From: Burkholderia arboris
GTDB lineage: Bacteria > Pseudomonadota > Gammaproteobacteria > Burkholderiales > Burkholderiaceae
NCBI RefSeq assembly: GCF_902499125.1
Contig: NZ_CABVPX010000028.1
Coordinates: 1-64,000 of the forward strand
Length of the DNA: 64,000 bases
Direction of reading: 5' to 3'
The notes beneath the pieces were generated by a model. It searched no databases. It saw nothing but the letters and a program-made list of their open reading frames with translations, and was not told the origin of the DNA. How positions within the stretch are numbered: the stretch's first letter is position 1; each line of letters starts with the position of its first letter. Both the position numbers and the translations under genes were made by a program. Shown here piece after piece: positions 53,041-62,909 of the stretch.

Positions 53041-53259
53041 CTATTTCCCGACCTGATTGCCGACCACCCCGCCGACGGCCGCGCCGCCCACCGTGCCCAA
53101 GGCACTGCCGCCCGTCAGTACCGCGCCGGCGACGCCGCCGACACCCGCCCCGATCACGGTGTCCGTTCCACGGTGAGACATCCCACCGCAACCTGCCAGC
53201 ACGACAATCGTCATGGTGACTATCGCCATCTCGACTGCCACGGAATCTAGCTTTCTCAT
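53041..53259 (-). CDS. Glycine-zipper lipoprotein (copy 2)
   Basis: 72 residues, lipobox VLAGC then the same Gly-zipper as copy 1; the last 45 residues are identical by eye and differences are confined to the signal region. Start ATG 53257-53259 has AGGAG upstream. Upstream DNA also matches copy 1, including the GTCCG-CTAA-CGTAC site, so promoter and gene were duplicated together. Confidence 0.85.
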   Translation of the reverse strand: MRKLDSVAVEMAIVTMTIVVLAGCGGMSHRGTDTVIGAGVGGVAGAVLTGGSALGTVGGAAVGGVVGNQVGK

Positions 53260-53383
53260 GATCATCTCCTTTGGGGTGCCGCGGCGCCGTCCGATCCGGC
53301 ACGGCGTACGGAGGCCCATGCGCTGACATCTCGATGAAATTCGGGACGTCGGTTCATGATGGCCGGTCGATCGCGCACAGTCC

Positions 53384-53397
53384 GTCCGCTAACGTAC
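53384..53397 (-). promoter_or_regulatory. Variant palindrome, GTCCG-N4-CGTAC
   Basis: GTCCG-CTAA-CGTAC, identical to the site of lipoprotein copy 1. GCCATC begins 27.5 nt from the centre on the minus strand. Confidence 0.55.
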
Positions 53398-53421
53398 CGG
53401 CGCGGATGCCGATCTGCCGCG

Positions 53422-56400
53422 TCACAGAAGCACCGCTTGCGCTGCCCCCAGCGTCACGACCACGCTGTGGCGCCGACCGTCGTCCACGAGCCGCACCGCC
53501 GCTTCGCCGGCGGCGAGCCGCACGCCATCGACCACGAGGCGGGCGACGCCGCCGCTGGCGCCGCCCGGATTTTCGACGACGATGTCGTAGTGCGACGCGC
53601 CGTGACGCAGCGTGGCCCTGAAACCCGGCCAGGATCGCGGGATGCACGGCTGAATCGACAGCATGTCGCCATGCCTGCGCAGGCCGAGCAGCCCTTCGAC
53701 GCCCGCACGATACAGCCAGCCCGCCGAGCCGGTGTACCAGGTCCATCCGCCCCGGCCGATATGCGGCGCGACGGAATAGACGTCGGCCGCGACCACGTAC
53801 GGCTCGACCCGATAACGATTCGCGCCGCTGCGCGTGCGGCTGCGATTGACCGGATTGAGCAGCGCGAACAGATTCGCGGCGCGATCGCCGTCGCCCATTT
53901 GCGCGAACGCGAGCACCGACCACGTGGCCGCATGCGTGTACTGGCCGCCGTTCTCCCGAATGCCCGGCGGATAGCCCTTGATATAACCGGGATCGACCTG
54001 CGAATGATCGAACGGTGGAGCGAACAGCAGGGCCAGGCCATCGTCGCGGCGGATCAACTGCGCTTCCAGCGCGTCCATTGCCCGAGCGGCGCGCATCGGG
54101 TCCGCCGCGCGCGACAGCACGCTCCACGACTGCGCGATCGCGTCGATCGAGCATTCGGCGTTGCCGGCCGAGCCGAGCGGCGTACCGTCGTCGAAGTAGC
54201 CGCGCCGATACCACTCACCGTCCCATCCCGCATCGGCGAGCGCATCGCGCAACGCGCCGGCGCGCGTCGACCAACGCACAGCCAGTTGGCTCGAACCGCG
54301 CGCCGTGGCGAGCGGGACGAACGCCGTGAGCGTCGCATGCAGGAACCACCCGAGCCAGACACTTTCGCCCCGTCCGGCCTCGCCGACCCTGTTCATGCCG
54401 TCGTTCCAGTCGCCCGTGCCGATCAGAGGCAGATCATGCTCGCCGAAATGCGCCAGACAGGACTCCAGCCCGCGCACGCAATGCTCGAACAGCGACGCGC
54501 TCGTCTCTGAGATGCGCGGGATGAAGAACGCGTCCTGCTCGTCGGCGGCCAGCGGTCGTCCGTCGATGAACGGGATCGATACATCGAGAATCGCGCGGTC
54601 GCCGCTGACGTCGACGTAGTGCGCGACCGCATGGGCGAGCCAGACGCGATCGTCAGAGATTCGCGTGCGTACGCCGCTGCCGCTTTCCGGCAGCCACCAG
54701 TGCTGCATGTCGCCCTCCGGAAACTGGCGCGCCGCCGCCCGCAGCAAATGCTCGCGCGTCAGGGCCGGGCGGACGGCCGCGAGCGCCATACCGTCCTGCA
54801 GCTGGTCGCGAAAACCGTACGCGCCGCTCGCCTGATAGAAGCCTGCACGCGCCCAGATCCGGCACGACAGCGTCTGGTACAACAGCCAGCGGTTCAGCAT
54901 CAGGTCCATCGCGCGATCAGGCGTTTCGACCTGAACGGCGCCGAGCGTCTCGTCCCAGAACGCCGTCACGGCGGCGAATATCGTGTCGAGATCCGCCTGA
55001 CGGTAATGCGCGATCAACTGTCGTGCCGTTGCCGCATCGGCACCTTCGCCGAGCAGCAAGACGATTTCGACGCTGCCGCCGGGTTCGAGATCGACCGTGG
55101 TCTGCAACGCGGCACACGGGTCGAGCCCGGCGCCGACGCGGCCCGACAACGGCGACGCGCCGGCCCTGCCCGGAAAACCGGCGGGATCGCTCAGGACGCC
55201 ATTGCGGCCGATGAACTCGCGCCGGTCCGCGCTCCACGAGGTTTGCAGGCCGCATAAATCGGCGAACGCCACCCTGCCGCGATACACCTGACTCCAGTCG
55301 TTTCGGGCAAACAGCGCGCCGGTCGGCTGATCGATCTCGCTCGCGGTGTGCGGCGCCGCGACGGTGCGCGACGCACCCAGCGCCCACTCCGCATAGGTTG
55401 CGACGGACAGCCGGCGAGTCCGGTCGGACAGGTTGCGCAAGGTCAGGCGGGAAATCTTGACAGGATCGGCCAGGGGCACGAACTGCAGCAACTCGACGGC
55501 GACGTCGGCGGCGGAATGCGCAAACCGGCTGTAGCCCTGGCCATGACTCGCCACGAAAGCGGTCGCGCCCGGCGCGTCGTCGCCGATCGAGGCCGCTTGC
55601 GGCCCCCAGCGCACGCCAGTCTCGTCGTCGCGGATGTAGAACACTTCGCTCGGCGGATCGGTGACCGGGTCGTTCGACCACGGCGTCAGCGGATGCTCGC
55701 GGCTGTTCGTCACCCAGGTATAGCCGCCCCCCTCCGCCGACGTCAGGAAGCCGCACGAGGGATTCGCGACGACGTTGACCCACGGCATCGGCGTGCATTG
55801 ACCGGGCTGCAGGATCACGACGTATTCGCGGCCGCCACGCGCGAAACCGCCGATTCCGTTGAAGTACTCGAGACCGGCGCCGGCCTGCGCGCCCTTCGGC
55901 GGCGCAATCGTGGGCGGCGGCAGCGGCGCGCGCGCGGGATCCGGTCGCGTGGGCAGCGGTGAACCCGCGAGGCGCCGCAACTGGTCCACCAGCCGGCCGT
56001 TGCGCGCGGCGAGCACGGCGCGCGCGACCGCCGGAAACAGCGCGCGCGCCGCTGCCGCCATCAGATCCTCGCGCAGCACGAAAATACTGCCGCGCCCGGC
56101 TTCGTCCGGCTGCTGCCGGGTCCGCACCAGCCCCTCGAGCGCCGCCTGCAAATCCTGCACGTACGACGCCGCGCGCTCGTTGATGATGACCAGATCGACC
56201 TCGAGCCGCTTCATCCGCCAGTACTCGTGCGCGCGGATCAGCTGCCGCACCATCGCGATGTGCTCGATGTCGTCGATCCGCACCAGCAGGATCGGCAGAT
56301 CGCCCGATACGCCATGGGTCCATAGCGGCGCCGCGCCCACGCCGCCCGCCGCGGACACCGCCGCCGCATGGCGTATCAGCGCGGCGGACCCCGGCCGCAT

Positions 56401-59400
56401 CGACGCATCGCTGTAGAGCATGTATCCGGCCAGTTGCTGGAACAACGCGGCCTCGTCGAGGCTCACCGCGCTATGCCGCAGCTGCACCTGCGCCTGGGTC
56501 CACGCGAGCATCGCCGCCCGCGCGAACGATTCGCCGTCGCGATGCTTGTCGACCAGGTCGAGCAGCTGCGCGCGCGAATCCGCGACGATGGTCCAATAGA
56601 CGATGCTCGCCTTCGCGCCCGGCTCGATGCGCAGCCGCTGCCGCAGCGTGAACGCCGCGTCCAGTACCGCGCCTTCGCAAGCGCCCAGCGCACGCTGTTC
56701 GGTCAGCGCAAGCGGCAGGCGAACGCTGCGCCCGCGTCCGATGACGCGCAATCGATCGGTGTCGAATTCTTCCGCGCCGACGGTTTCGCCGGAGGTCACG
56801 GCCAGATGCGCGGCCCAAACTTCCGCCTCGTTCGGCGCGCGCTTGCGCCGCGTCGCCAGAATCGCGCCGGACGCCGGCACGTACTCGGTTTCAATGAACA
56901 GTTTCGAGAATGCGGGATGGGCATGATCGGCGGCGGGCGGAGCGAGCACGATTTCCGCGTAGGACGTGAATTCGATCACGCGTGGCCGGGAGCCGGTATT
57001 GGCCACCGACACCCGCCGCACTTCCGCATCGTCCTCGGCAGATACCACTACCTCAAGCGACGTCGTCAAGGTGCCGTCGCGGCGCACGAACTCGGCGCGA
57101 TCTTCGGTGAACGTCACTTCGTAGCTGTCCGGCACCACGCCGGTGGGTTGCCACGTGGCCGACCAGACCTCGCCGCTCTCGGCGTCGCGCAGATACAGAT
57201 AGCTACCCCAATCGTCGCGCGTCGCGTCTTCCCGCCAGCGCGTGACGGCCAGATCGTCGCGGCGGCTGTAGCCGGAGCCTGCGGCCGTGAGCATCACGGC
57301 GTAGCGGCCGTTGGACAGCAGATGCGTGACGGGCGCGGGATCGTCCGCCGACAGCAGGCGCCGTGCAACGCCGGCGTCGACGCCATGCATCCTGCCGGCG
57401 GGGCTCGCGTCGATCCGCGGCCGCCCTGCCGCGACCCGGCCCGGCACCCGTTCCTGCAACAGCAGCTCGGTGGCGCGCACGGCCGGCTCGCCATGGAAGA
57501 AGGCGCGAATGCGCCCGCCCAGCAGTGCATTGGCGATCGACACGATCGACATGCCCTGGTGATGCGCCATGAATGCCCGCACGATCGCAACTGGCATGCC
57601 TTCCGGCACGCGCGCGGGCGTGTAGTCGAGCGCTTCGTAGAAGCCGAAGCGCCCGCACGCGCCGGCTGCACGCAACCGCTCGAAGTTGCGCGCGGCGGCG
57701 TCCGGCGCGACCATCGCCGCGAGCGCGGTCGCATAGGGCGCGACCACCAGGTTCTGGTCGAGATCGCGCTTGAGCCCCAACTCCGGCACGCCGAAGCTCG
57801 AATACTGATAGGTCAGCTCGATGTCGCGCGTGTTGTACGCCGATTCGGACATGCCCCACGGCAGGCGCAGCCCGTCGCCGTAGGCGATCTGGCGACGCAC
57901 CACCAGCTGATTGGTGCGCGCGAGCAGGCTGCTGTCCGGCGCACGCATCACGAGCGACGGCATCAGGTATTCGAACATCGATCCCGACCACGAGATCAGC
58001 GCCGCGCCGTGCCCGATCGGCGTCGCCAGGCGGCCGAGCCGGAACCAGTGCCGCGCCGGGACATCACCCTTCGCGATCGCGACGAAACTCGCGAGGCGCG
58101 CCTCCGATGCCAGCAGATCGTAGTTGCCCGGATCGAGCCGTCCGTCGGCCACCGCGTAACCGATCGACAGCAGATTGCGCACCGGGTCGAGCAGAAAGCC
58201 GAACTCCATCGCATAGGCCATCTGCAACGCGGTATCGGCCAGCGCATGCAGGCGCTTGTTCAGCACGTCCGCTTCGTCCGGCGTGCGCGTCGCGTCGCGG
58301 CAATGCCCCTGCACCGCGTGCTCCAGCGCCTGCGCCCAAAACAGCACGTCGTCGACGTCGCCGCCCCGCACCCCGCCGACCTCGTCCGTCAGCGCGCGCG
58401 CGACATCGGCGACCGTCGCGGTGAGGATCGTGATCCCGGACCATTCCGGCGCGGCGGGGCCGTCCGGGGCGCCGACTTCCCGGGCCGGCGCGGCGAGCGT
58501 CTCATCCAGCTCGGTCGCGGCCCGCTCGAATTCGCCGTGCAAGGTCGTCCGGGCATCGCCATCGCGGCACACTGCCTTGCGCAACAGCGCGAGCGTGTCA
58601 CCGATCCCTTCGTACGCGGCCTGCCACCCCACACCGGCGGGCTGATTCGCCCAGGCCCGGCAACCGTTGCCGAGGGCGATCAGGTGGCCGGCAAGATTGC
58701 CGCTGTCGACCGACGACACGTACTTCGGCTCGAGGGGCCGCAGGTCGCGCGTGTCGTACCAGTTATAAAAGTGGCCGCGATAGCGTGACATCAGCCGCAT
58801 CGTCGCGACGGTCGCCTCCAGCCGCGACACCGCGTCCAGCGTACCGAGCCAGCCAAACTCGCGGGCGCTGACGGCGGACAGCAGGTACAACCCGATGTTG
58901 GTGGGCGAAGTCCGGTGCGCGACGACGGGCTTCGGGTCCTCCTGGAAATTGTCCAGCGGCAGCATCTGATCGTCCGCCGTCACGAACGTCTCGAAAAAAC
59001 GCCAGGTCAGGCGCGCGTCGCGCCGCAGTTGACGCGCATCGTGCGGAGTCACCGCCAGCTCGCCCGCCGACCGTGGTGCGCGGCTCAGCCAATACGCGAT
59101 CACCGGCGCGGCAAGCCAGACGAGTACGAACGGCACGGCCAGCCAGCCCGTATGACGATCGAAGCGCCAGCCCGCCATCAGGCTGGCAGCCGCGACAAGC
59201 AGCGCGAGCGTCACGCCGCCGCGCATTTGCAGATAGGTGGGCGCGAGGGTCCGCCGGTCGCGCGCACCCGCTGCGGCCGCCGTGGTCCATTCGAGCAGAT
59301 GGCGACGGCTGATCGCCACACGAAACAGCGTACGCGCGATCGCGTCGCCCATCGACCACGCCTGCTGCGGCAACATGACGATCGACAGGCCGAACCGCGT

Positions 59401-62067
59401 CAACGCGAACCGCAACTCCATCGACCATGCATGGAGCACGCTGCGCGTGGTCATCTTCACGTGCGTGCGCCGCCAGCGCGGCACCAGCCCGCTCAATACA
59501 GGCAACAGGAACGGCAGCGCGATCGTCACCAGCACGAAGGCGCTCCAGGCGAGCGATACGGGGAGCGGCAGCATCCATCCGGCCAGTAGCGCGACCAGCA
59601 TGGCGGGCGCCGTGAGTGTGCGGCGCAGGTTGTCCAGCATCTTCCAGCGGCCGACCGCCGTCAACGGTTCGTGGCCGAACAGCAACCAGGGCAGGAGCTG
59701 CCAGTCGCCGCGCGCCCATCGGTGCAGGCGGCTCGCGGCGACGTCGTAGCGGGACGGCGACGCTTCGACAACCTCGATATCCGACGCCAGTCCGGCCCGC
59801 GCGAAAATACCTTCGAACAGATCGTGACTGAGCACCGCGTTCTCCGGCACGCGACCGGCGAGCACCGCCTCGAACGCATCGACGTCGTAGATGCCCTTGC
59901 CCGCATAGGAGCCTTCGTCGAACAGATCCTGATAGACATCCGATACGGCCGACACGTAAGGATCGATGCCGTGCGCGCTCGACGACACGCGCTGGAACAG
60001 CGAACCCTCGTCGCCGCTCGCGAGCGACGACGTGACGCGCGGCTGAAGGACGCCGTAGCCGCCGACGATGCGCCGGCTTGCCGAATCGAATACCGGCCGG
60101 TTGAGCGGGTGCGCCATCTTGCCGACCAGGCGGCGCACGGTATCGCGCAGCAACCGCGTATCGGCATCGAGCGTGATCACGTAGCGCACGTCCGGCGGCA
60201 CGTGCGGCGTCCGGCCGGCCGCCGCGATGAACGTCGTGTCCGATGCGCCGCGCAGCAACCGGTTCAGCTCGTGCAGCTTGCCGCGCTTGCGCTCCCAGCC
60301 CATCCAGCACCGTTCGCCATCGTTCCATACGCGCTTGCGGTGCAGCAGCAGGAAGCGCTCGCCTTCGCCCGGCGCAGCCGGATAAAGGCGATTCAACCGG
60401 TCGATGCCCTCCGTCGCGGATGCCAGCAGCCCGTCGTCGCTGTCGGCGTGCGGCGTGGACGCGTCCATCCAGTCGGAGAGCAAAGCGAAGTAAAGCGCGC
60501 CGTTGGGGCTCGCCAGATGATGAATTTCCAGTTGCTCGATCTGCTCGTCGAGCACAGCTTCCGTCGTCAGCAGCACCGGCACGGCGACCATCGTGCGCAG
60601 GTCCGGCGGAATGCCGTCGAGCAATGCGAGGCCTGGCAGGATCTTCGCGCCGACATCGCGCATCACGCCGCGATTGACGAGCGCGACCGCGGCATCCAGC
60701 GCGGGTAGCAGGCCGGCGACGCCGAGCCGGATCAGCCACTGACCGGGCGGCTCGATGCAAGCGAGCCATGCCAGCATGCCCGTCAGCAGCAGCGCGGCAA
60801 TCAGCCCGATTCGACCGAGATACCCGCCGAGGCCGGCGTGGCGGGTGAGGCGCCGCAACCATAACGCAACGGGCGGCCGATAGCCGATCTCCGCTTCGAA
60901 TGCGGCGCGGCCGTCCGCCAGCAGGTAGTAACCGGGGTCCGCCTCGCGGCCAGGCATCGCGCCGGCGGCCGGCGCGTGGCTCGGCCCCTGTGCCGCGGCA
61001 TCGGAGACGACGCGACGGGCAATCTCGAGCTCGCTGACGGGCGCGCCGCGGGCAAGCGCCTCAACCGCGTCGCGATACAGATTGCGCGTGGGGAAATCCA
61101 TCTCCGCGAAACCCGGGTGGCTGCGCAGCACCTGATCGACCAGACTGATGCGCTCGAACAACTCGGTCCAGTCCACCTCCGAAATCAGCCGCATGCTGGT
61201 GATCACGTTGCGCACGGTGAGGCTGGCGGCGCCCTGCTCGTGGTTGACGGAGGCGACGATCTGGTCCGGCGTCGCGCCGCGCGCTGCCAGGTGCCGATGC
61301 AGCCACGCCAGTGCCGGCGCGACGGCCGGATCGGGATCGTGCAGCCGCTGGATCAACTGCACCGCGAACGCATCGTGCGATACCACCTGCTCATAACGCG
61401 CGACGAGCGGCTCCGTCTCCGCCCGCGCCTGCCCGCGTTCGCCGAGCAGGCGATCCGCGAGCGCGTCGGCGTCGAGCCGCGCGCGCCGGTCGTCGATGAT
61501 CTGATCCGCGAGCCGCCGCAGATTTTCGATCAGCACGATCCGCAGCGTGATCGCCACCGCCCATAGTTCGCCGATCGTCAGCGGTTCCACGGCCTGATAG
61601 GCAAGCATGAAACGGCATAGCGCGTCGGGATCGAAACGGCTGTCGGTATGGGCGACGAAGGCCCAGTTGATCTCGAGCACGCGCGGATAACCGGCGAACG
61701 GGCCGTTGCCGAGCTTGGGCAGTTGGCGGTAATAACGCGGGGAGAGATCGTCCCGGATCTGCCGCACCTGTTCCGCGACAAGATAGTAGTTGTCGAGCAG
61801 CCACTCCGCGGCAGGCATGATCTCTTCGCCGCGTGCGTCTGCGGCCGCCGTGTTCTGATAGGCCTTCAGCAGATGATCCGCATTGTCTTTCAGCCGTGTG
61901 GCGAGCGACGGGCCCGAGATCACGCCAGGCAACACCTTCTGCGCGCGAGCCAGGCTGCCCGCATGCTGCGCCAGTCGCTCCTCGCCGAAGAACTCCTCGC
62001 GAATCGGCCGGGAATTGCTCCATGGCGATGTCCGGCGTCGCGACACACGCGCAACGTGAATCTTCAA
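53422..62067 (-). CDS. ndvB: Cyclic beta-1,2-glucan synthase (NdvB/ChvB type)
   Basis: 2881 residues, as expected for NdvB/ChvB/Cgs. Membrane segments lie near residues 415-440, 825-870 and 950-1000. The GT84 glycosyltransferase region has VITLDADTRLL (near 632), HDLFEG and SRLHRWARGDWQL. The C-terminal GH94-like phosphorylase part has SGAYGFRDQLQDGMAL (near 2419) and GTGDWNDGMNRVG. These enzymes initiate, elongate, trim and cyclise periplasmic beta-glucan used in osmoadaptation and host interaction. Start is TTG at 62065-62067, with GGGAGGAA just upstream. It is 62 nt downstream of the HicB-like gene on the same strand and may share its transcript. No stop interrupts the frame. Confidence 0.93.
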   Translation of the reverse strand: MKIHVARVSRRRTSPWSNSRPIREEFFGEERLAQHAGSLARAQKVLPGVISGPSLATRLKDNADHLLKAYQNTAAADARGEEIMPAAEWLLDNYYLVAEQVRQIRDDLSPRYYRQLPKLGNGPFAGYPRVLEINWAFVAHTDSRFDPDALCRFMLAYQAVEPLTIGELWAVAITLRIVLIENLRRLADQIIDDRRARLDADALADRLLGERGQARAETEPLVARYEQVVSHDAFAVQLIQRLHDPDPAVAPALAWLHRHLAARGATPDQIVASVNHEQGAASLTVRNVITSMRLISEVDWTELFERISLVDQVLRSHPGFAEMDFPTRNLYRDAVEALARGAPVSELEIARRVVSDAAAQGPSHAPAAGAMPGREADPGYYLLADGRAAFEAEIGYRPPVALWLRRLTRHAGLGGYLGRIGLIAALLLTGMLAWLACIEPPGQWLIRLGVAGLLPALDAAVALVNRGVMRDVGAKILPGLALLDGIPPDLRTMVAVPVLLTTEAVLDEQIEQLEIHHLASPNGALYFALLSDWMDASTPHADSDDGLLASATEGIDRLNRLYPAAPGEGERFLLLHRKRVWNDGERCWMGWERKRGKLHELNRLLRGASDTTFIAAAGRTPHVPPDVRYVITLDADTRLLRDTVRRLVGKMAHPLNRPVFDSASRRIVGGYGVLQPRVTSSLASGDEGSLFQRVSSSAHGIDPYVSAVSDVYQDLFDEGSYAGKGIYDVDAFEAVLAGRVPENAVLSHDLFEGIFARAGLASDIEVVEASPSRYDVAASRLHRWARGDWQLLPWLLFGHEPLTAVGRWKMLDNLRRTLTAPAMLVALLAGWMLPLPVSLAWSAFVLVTIALPFLLPVLSGLVPRWRRTHVKMTTRSVLHAWSMELRFALTRFGLSIVMLPQQAWSMGDAIARTLFRVAISRRHLLEWTTAAAAGARDRRTLAPTYLQMRGGVTLALLVAAASLMAGWRFDRHTGWLAVPFVLVWLAAPVIAYWLSRAPRSAGELAVTPHDARQLRRDARLTWRFFETFVTADDQMLPLDNFQEDPKPVVAHRTSPTNIGLYLLSAVSAREFGWLGTLDAVSRLEATVATMRLMSRYRGHFYNWYDTRDLRPLEPKYVSSVDSGNLAGHLIALGNGCRAWANQPAGVGWQAAYEGIGDTLALLRKAVCRDGDARTTLHGEFERAATELDETLAAPAREVGAPDGPAAPEWSGITILTATVADVARALTDEVGGVRGGDVDDVLFWAQALEHAVQGHCRDATRTPDEADVLNKRLHALADTALQMAYAMEFGFLLDPVRNLLSIGYAVADGRLDPGNYDLLASEARLASFVAIAKGDVPARHWFRLGRLATPIGHGAALISWSGSMFEYLMPSLVMRAPDSSLLARTNQLVVRRQIAYGDGLRLPWGMSESAYNTRDIELTYQYSSFGVPELGLKRDLDQNLVVAPYATALAAMVAPDAAARNFERLRAAGACGRFGFYEALDYTPARVPEGMPVAIVRAFMAHHQGMSIVSIANALLGGRIRAFFHGEPAVRATELLLQERVPGRVAAGRPRIDASPAGRMHGVDAGVARRLLSADDPAPVTHLLSNGRYAVMLTAAGSGYSRRDDLAVTRWREDATRDDWGSYLYLRDAESGEVWSATWQPTGVVPDSYEVTFTEDRAEFVRRDGTLTTSLEVVVSAEDDAEVRRVSVANTGSRPRVIEFTSYAEIVLAPPAADHAHPAFSKLFIETEYVPASGAILATRRKRAPNEAEVWAAHLAVTSGETVGAEEFDTDRLRVIGRGRSVRLPLALTEQRALGACEGAVLDAAFTLRQRLRIEPGAKASIVYWTIVADSRAQLLDLVDKHRDGESFARAAMLAWTQAQVQLRHSAVSLDEAALFQQLAGYMLYSDASMRPGSAALIRHAAAVSAAGGVGAAPLWTHGVSGDLPILLVRIDDIEHIAMVRQLIRAHEYWRMKRLEVDLVIINERAASYVQDLQAALEGLVRTRQQPDEAGRGSIFVLREDLMAAAARALFPAVARAVLAARNGRLVDQLRRLAGSPLPTRPDPARAPLPPPTIAPPKGAQAGAGLEYFNGIGGFARGGREYVVILQPGQCTPMPWVNVVANPSCGFLTSAEGGGYTWVTNSREHPLTPWSNDPVTDPPSEVFYIRDDETGVRWGPQAASIGDDAPGATAFVASHGQGYSRFAHSAADVAVELLQFVPLADPVKISRLTLRNLSDRTRRLSVATYAEWALGASRTVAAPHTASEIDQPTGALFARNDWSQVYRGRVAFADLCGLQTSWSADRREFIGRNGVLSDPAGFPGRAGASPLSGRVGAGLDPCAALQTTVDLEPGGSVEIVLLLGEGADAATARQLIAHYRQADLDTIFAAVTAFWDETLGAVQVETPDRAMDLMLNRWLLYQTLSCRIWARAGFYQASGAYGFRDQLQDGMALAAVRPALTREHLLRAAARQFPEGDMQHWWLPESGSGVRTRISDDRVWLAHAVAHYVDVSGDRAILDVSIPFIDGRPLAADEQDAFFIPRISETSASLFEHCVRGLESCLAHFGEHDLPLIGTGDWNDGMNRVGEAGRGESVWLGWFLHATLTAFVPLATARGSSQLAVRWSTRAGALRDALADAGWDGEWYRRGYFDDGTPLGSAGNAECSIDAIAQSWSVLSRAADPMRAARAMDALEAQLIRRDDGLALLFAPPFDHSQVDPGYIKGYPPGIRENGGQYTHAATWSVLAFAQMGDGDRAANLFALLNPVNRSRTRSGANRYRVEPYVVAADVYSVAPHIGRGGWTWYTGSAGWLYRAGVEGLLGLRRHGDMLSIQPCIPRSWPGFRATLRHGASHYDIVVENPGGASGGVARLVVDGVRLAAGEAAVRLVDDGRRHSVVVTLGAAQAVLL

Positions 62068-62129
62068 GGCGCTTCCTCCCCCATCGCCGCACCATCCGCA
62101 GCGGCTTCATGCCCGGCACGCCCGGGCCG

Positions 62130-62582
62130 TCAGGCCGCTTCCGACAGCGATTTCGCGATGGGTTCGCACCGCAACGCCCCGTGCTGCGCGGATCGGACGG
62201 CTGCGTTCTCGCACGCCAGCGACACGAAGGCATCGCGAGTCGTATGCAGCGCGTTCGCCGTCCGATCGATGTCGTGCACGATGCGCTTCGGCAAGCACAG
62301 CTCGATGCGCACGGAACTCGACGTCATCCGGCTCAGGTCGAGATCGATGAACCGCCAGATCCCGTCCCCGGCATCGACTTCCGACGCCTGCAATACCGAT
62401 ATGTCCGTGGTCGGTGGCGGAACGAGACGCGCGGAGCGGTCGTAGCGGGCCATGACCCGTTGCTCGGCGGCCGCTTGCAGCTCGCCATACGAGTCGCCCT
62501 CCACACCGACCTCGGGGAAATCCGGAAGCGCGCCGCGATAGCGGGGCTGCCCATGCTGCGTGATGTAGATCGGATATTTCAT
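62130..62582 (-). CDS. HicB-like antitoxin-family protein
   Basis: 150 residues. The N-terminal HicB fold (YPIYITQHGQPRYRGALPDF, then PEVGVEGDSYGELQAAAEQR) is followed by a C-terminal ribbon-helix-helix-like segment (RIELCLPKRIVHDIDRTANA). Start ATG 62580-62582 has GGGAG 6 nt upstream. HicB normally pairs with a HicA toxin, but no hicA is visible on either side, so it may be an orphan regulator. It precedes ndvB. Confidence 0.78.
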   Translation of the reverse strand: MKYPIYITQHGQPRYRGALPDFPEVGVEGDSYGELQAAAEQRVMARYDRSARLVPPPTTDISVLQASEVDAGDGIWRFIDLDLSRMTSSSVRIELCLPKRIVHDIDRTANALHTTRDAFVSLACENAAVRSAQHGALRCEPIAKSLSEAA

Positions 62583-62909
62583 TAACGGCTCCCGGCTGAA
62601 GAACGTGACAAACGTCATCGTGCATCGCGGAGGCTCGTCGAGTCGGTACGCTGAAGAACAGTCTCCGGGAAGCGTTTCGTGGTGCGCTGCACGTCGTTCA
62701 CACACCGGATCGCCCGATATTTCGTTATCCGGTCACGCAAGCGCAGCGCGCGCGATCGAGGTACGGCACCGTACCGATCGGCATGGCGATAGGGCGCACG
62801 CTCGCATCAGGGCCTCTGCCCCTGTTGCCAGAACGCCCCAGACGACCCGAGATGCAGTGCGCGTCATCGCTCATGCGCCAGGTTGTCGTCACCGAAACGG
62901 AGCGTCACC
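62583..62909. other. Divergent intergenic region with palindrome copy f
   Basis: 327 nt between the HicB-like and SPFH genes. It contains the perfect palindrome at 62760-62775 and a lone half site (GTACG) at 62646-62650. Confidence 0.5.
62760..62775 (+). promoter_or_regulatory. GGTACG-N4-CGTACC palindrome (copy f)
   Basis: A perfect 6-4-6 dyad, GGTACG-GCAC-CGTACC. Its CGTAC half ends 136 nt before the SPFH start codon. Confidence 0.7.

Noticed and set aside
53356..60708. Several long + strand open frames opposite the glucan synthase
   Set aside because: Shadow frames without start signals or family features.
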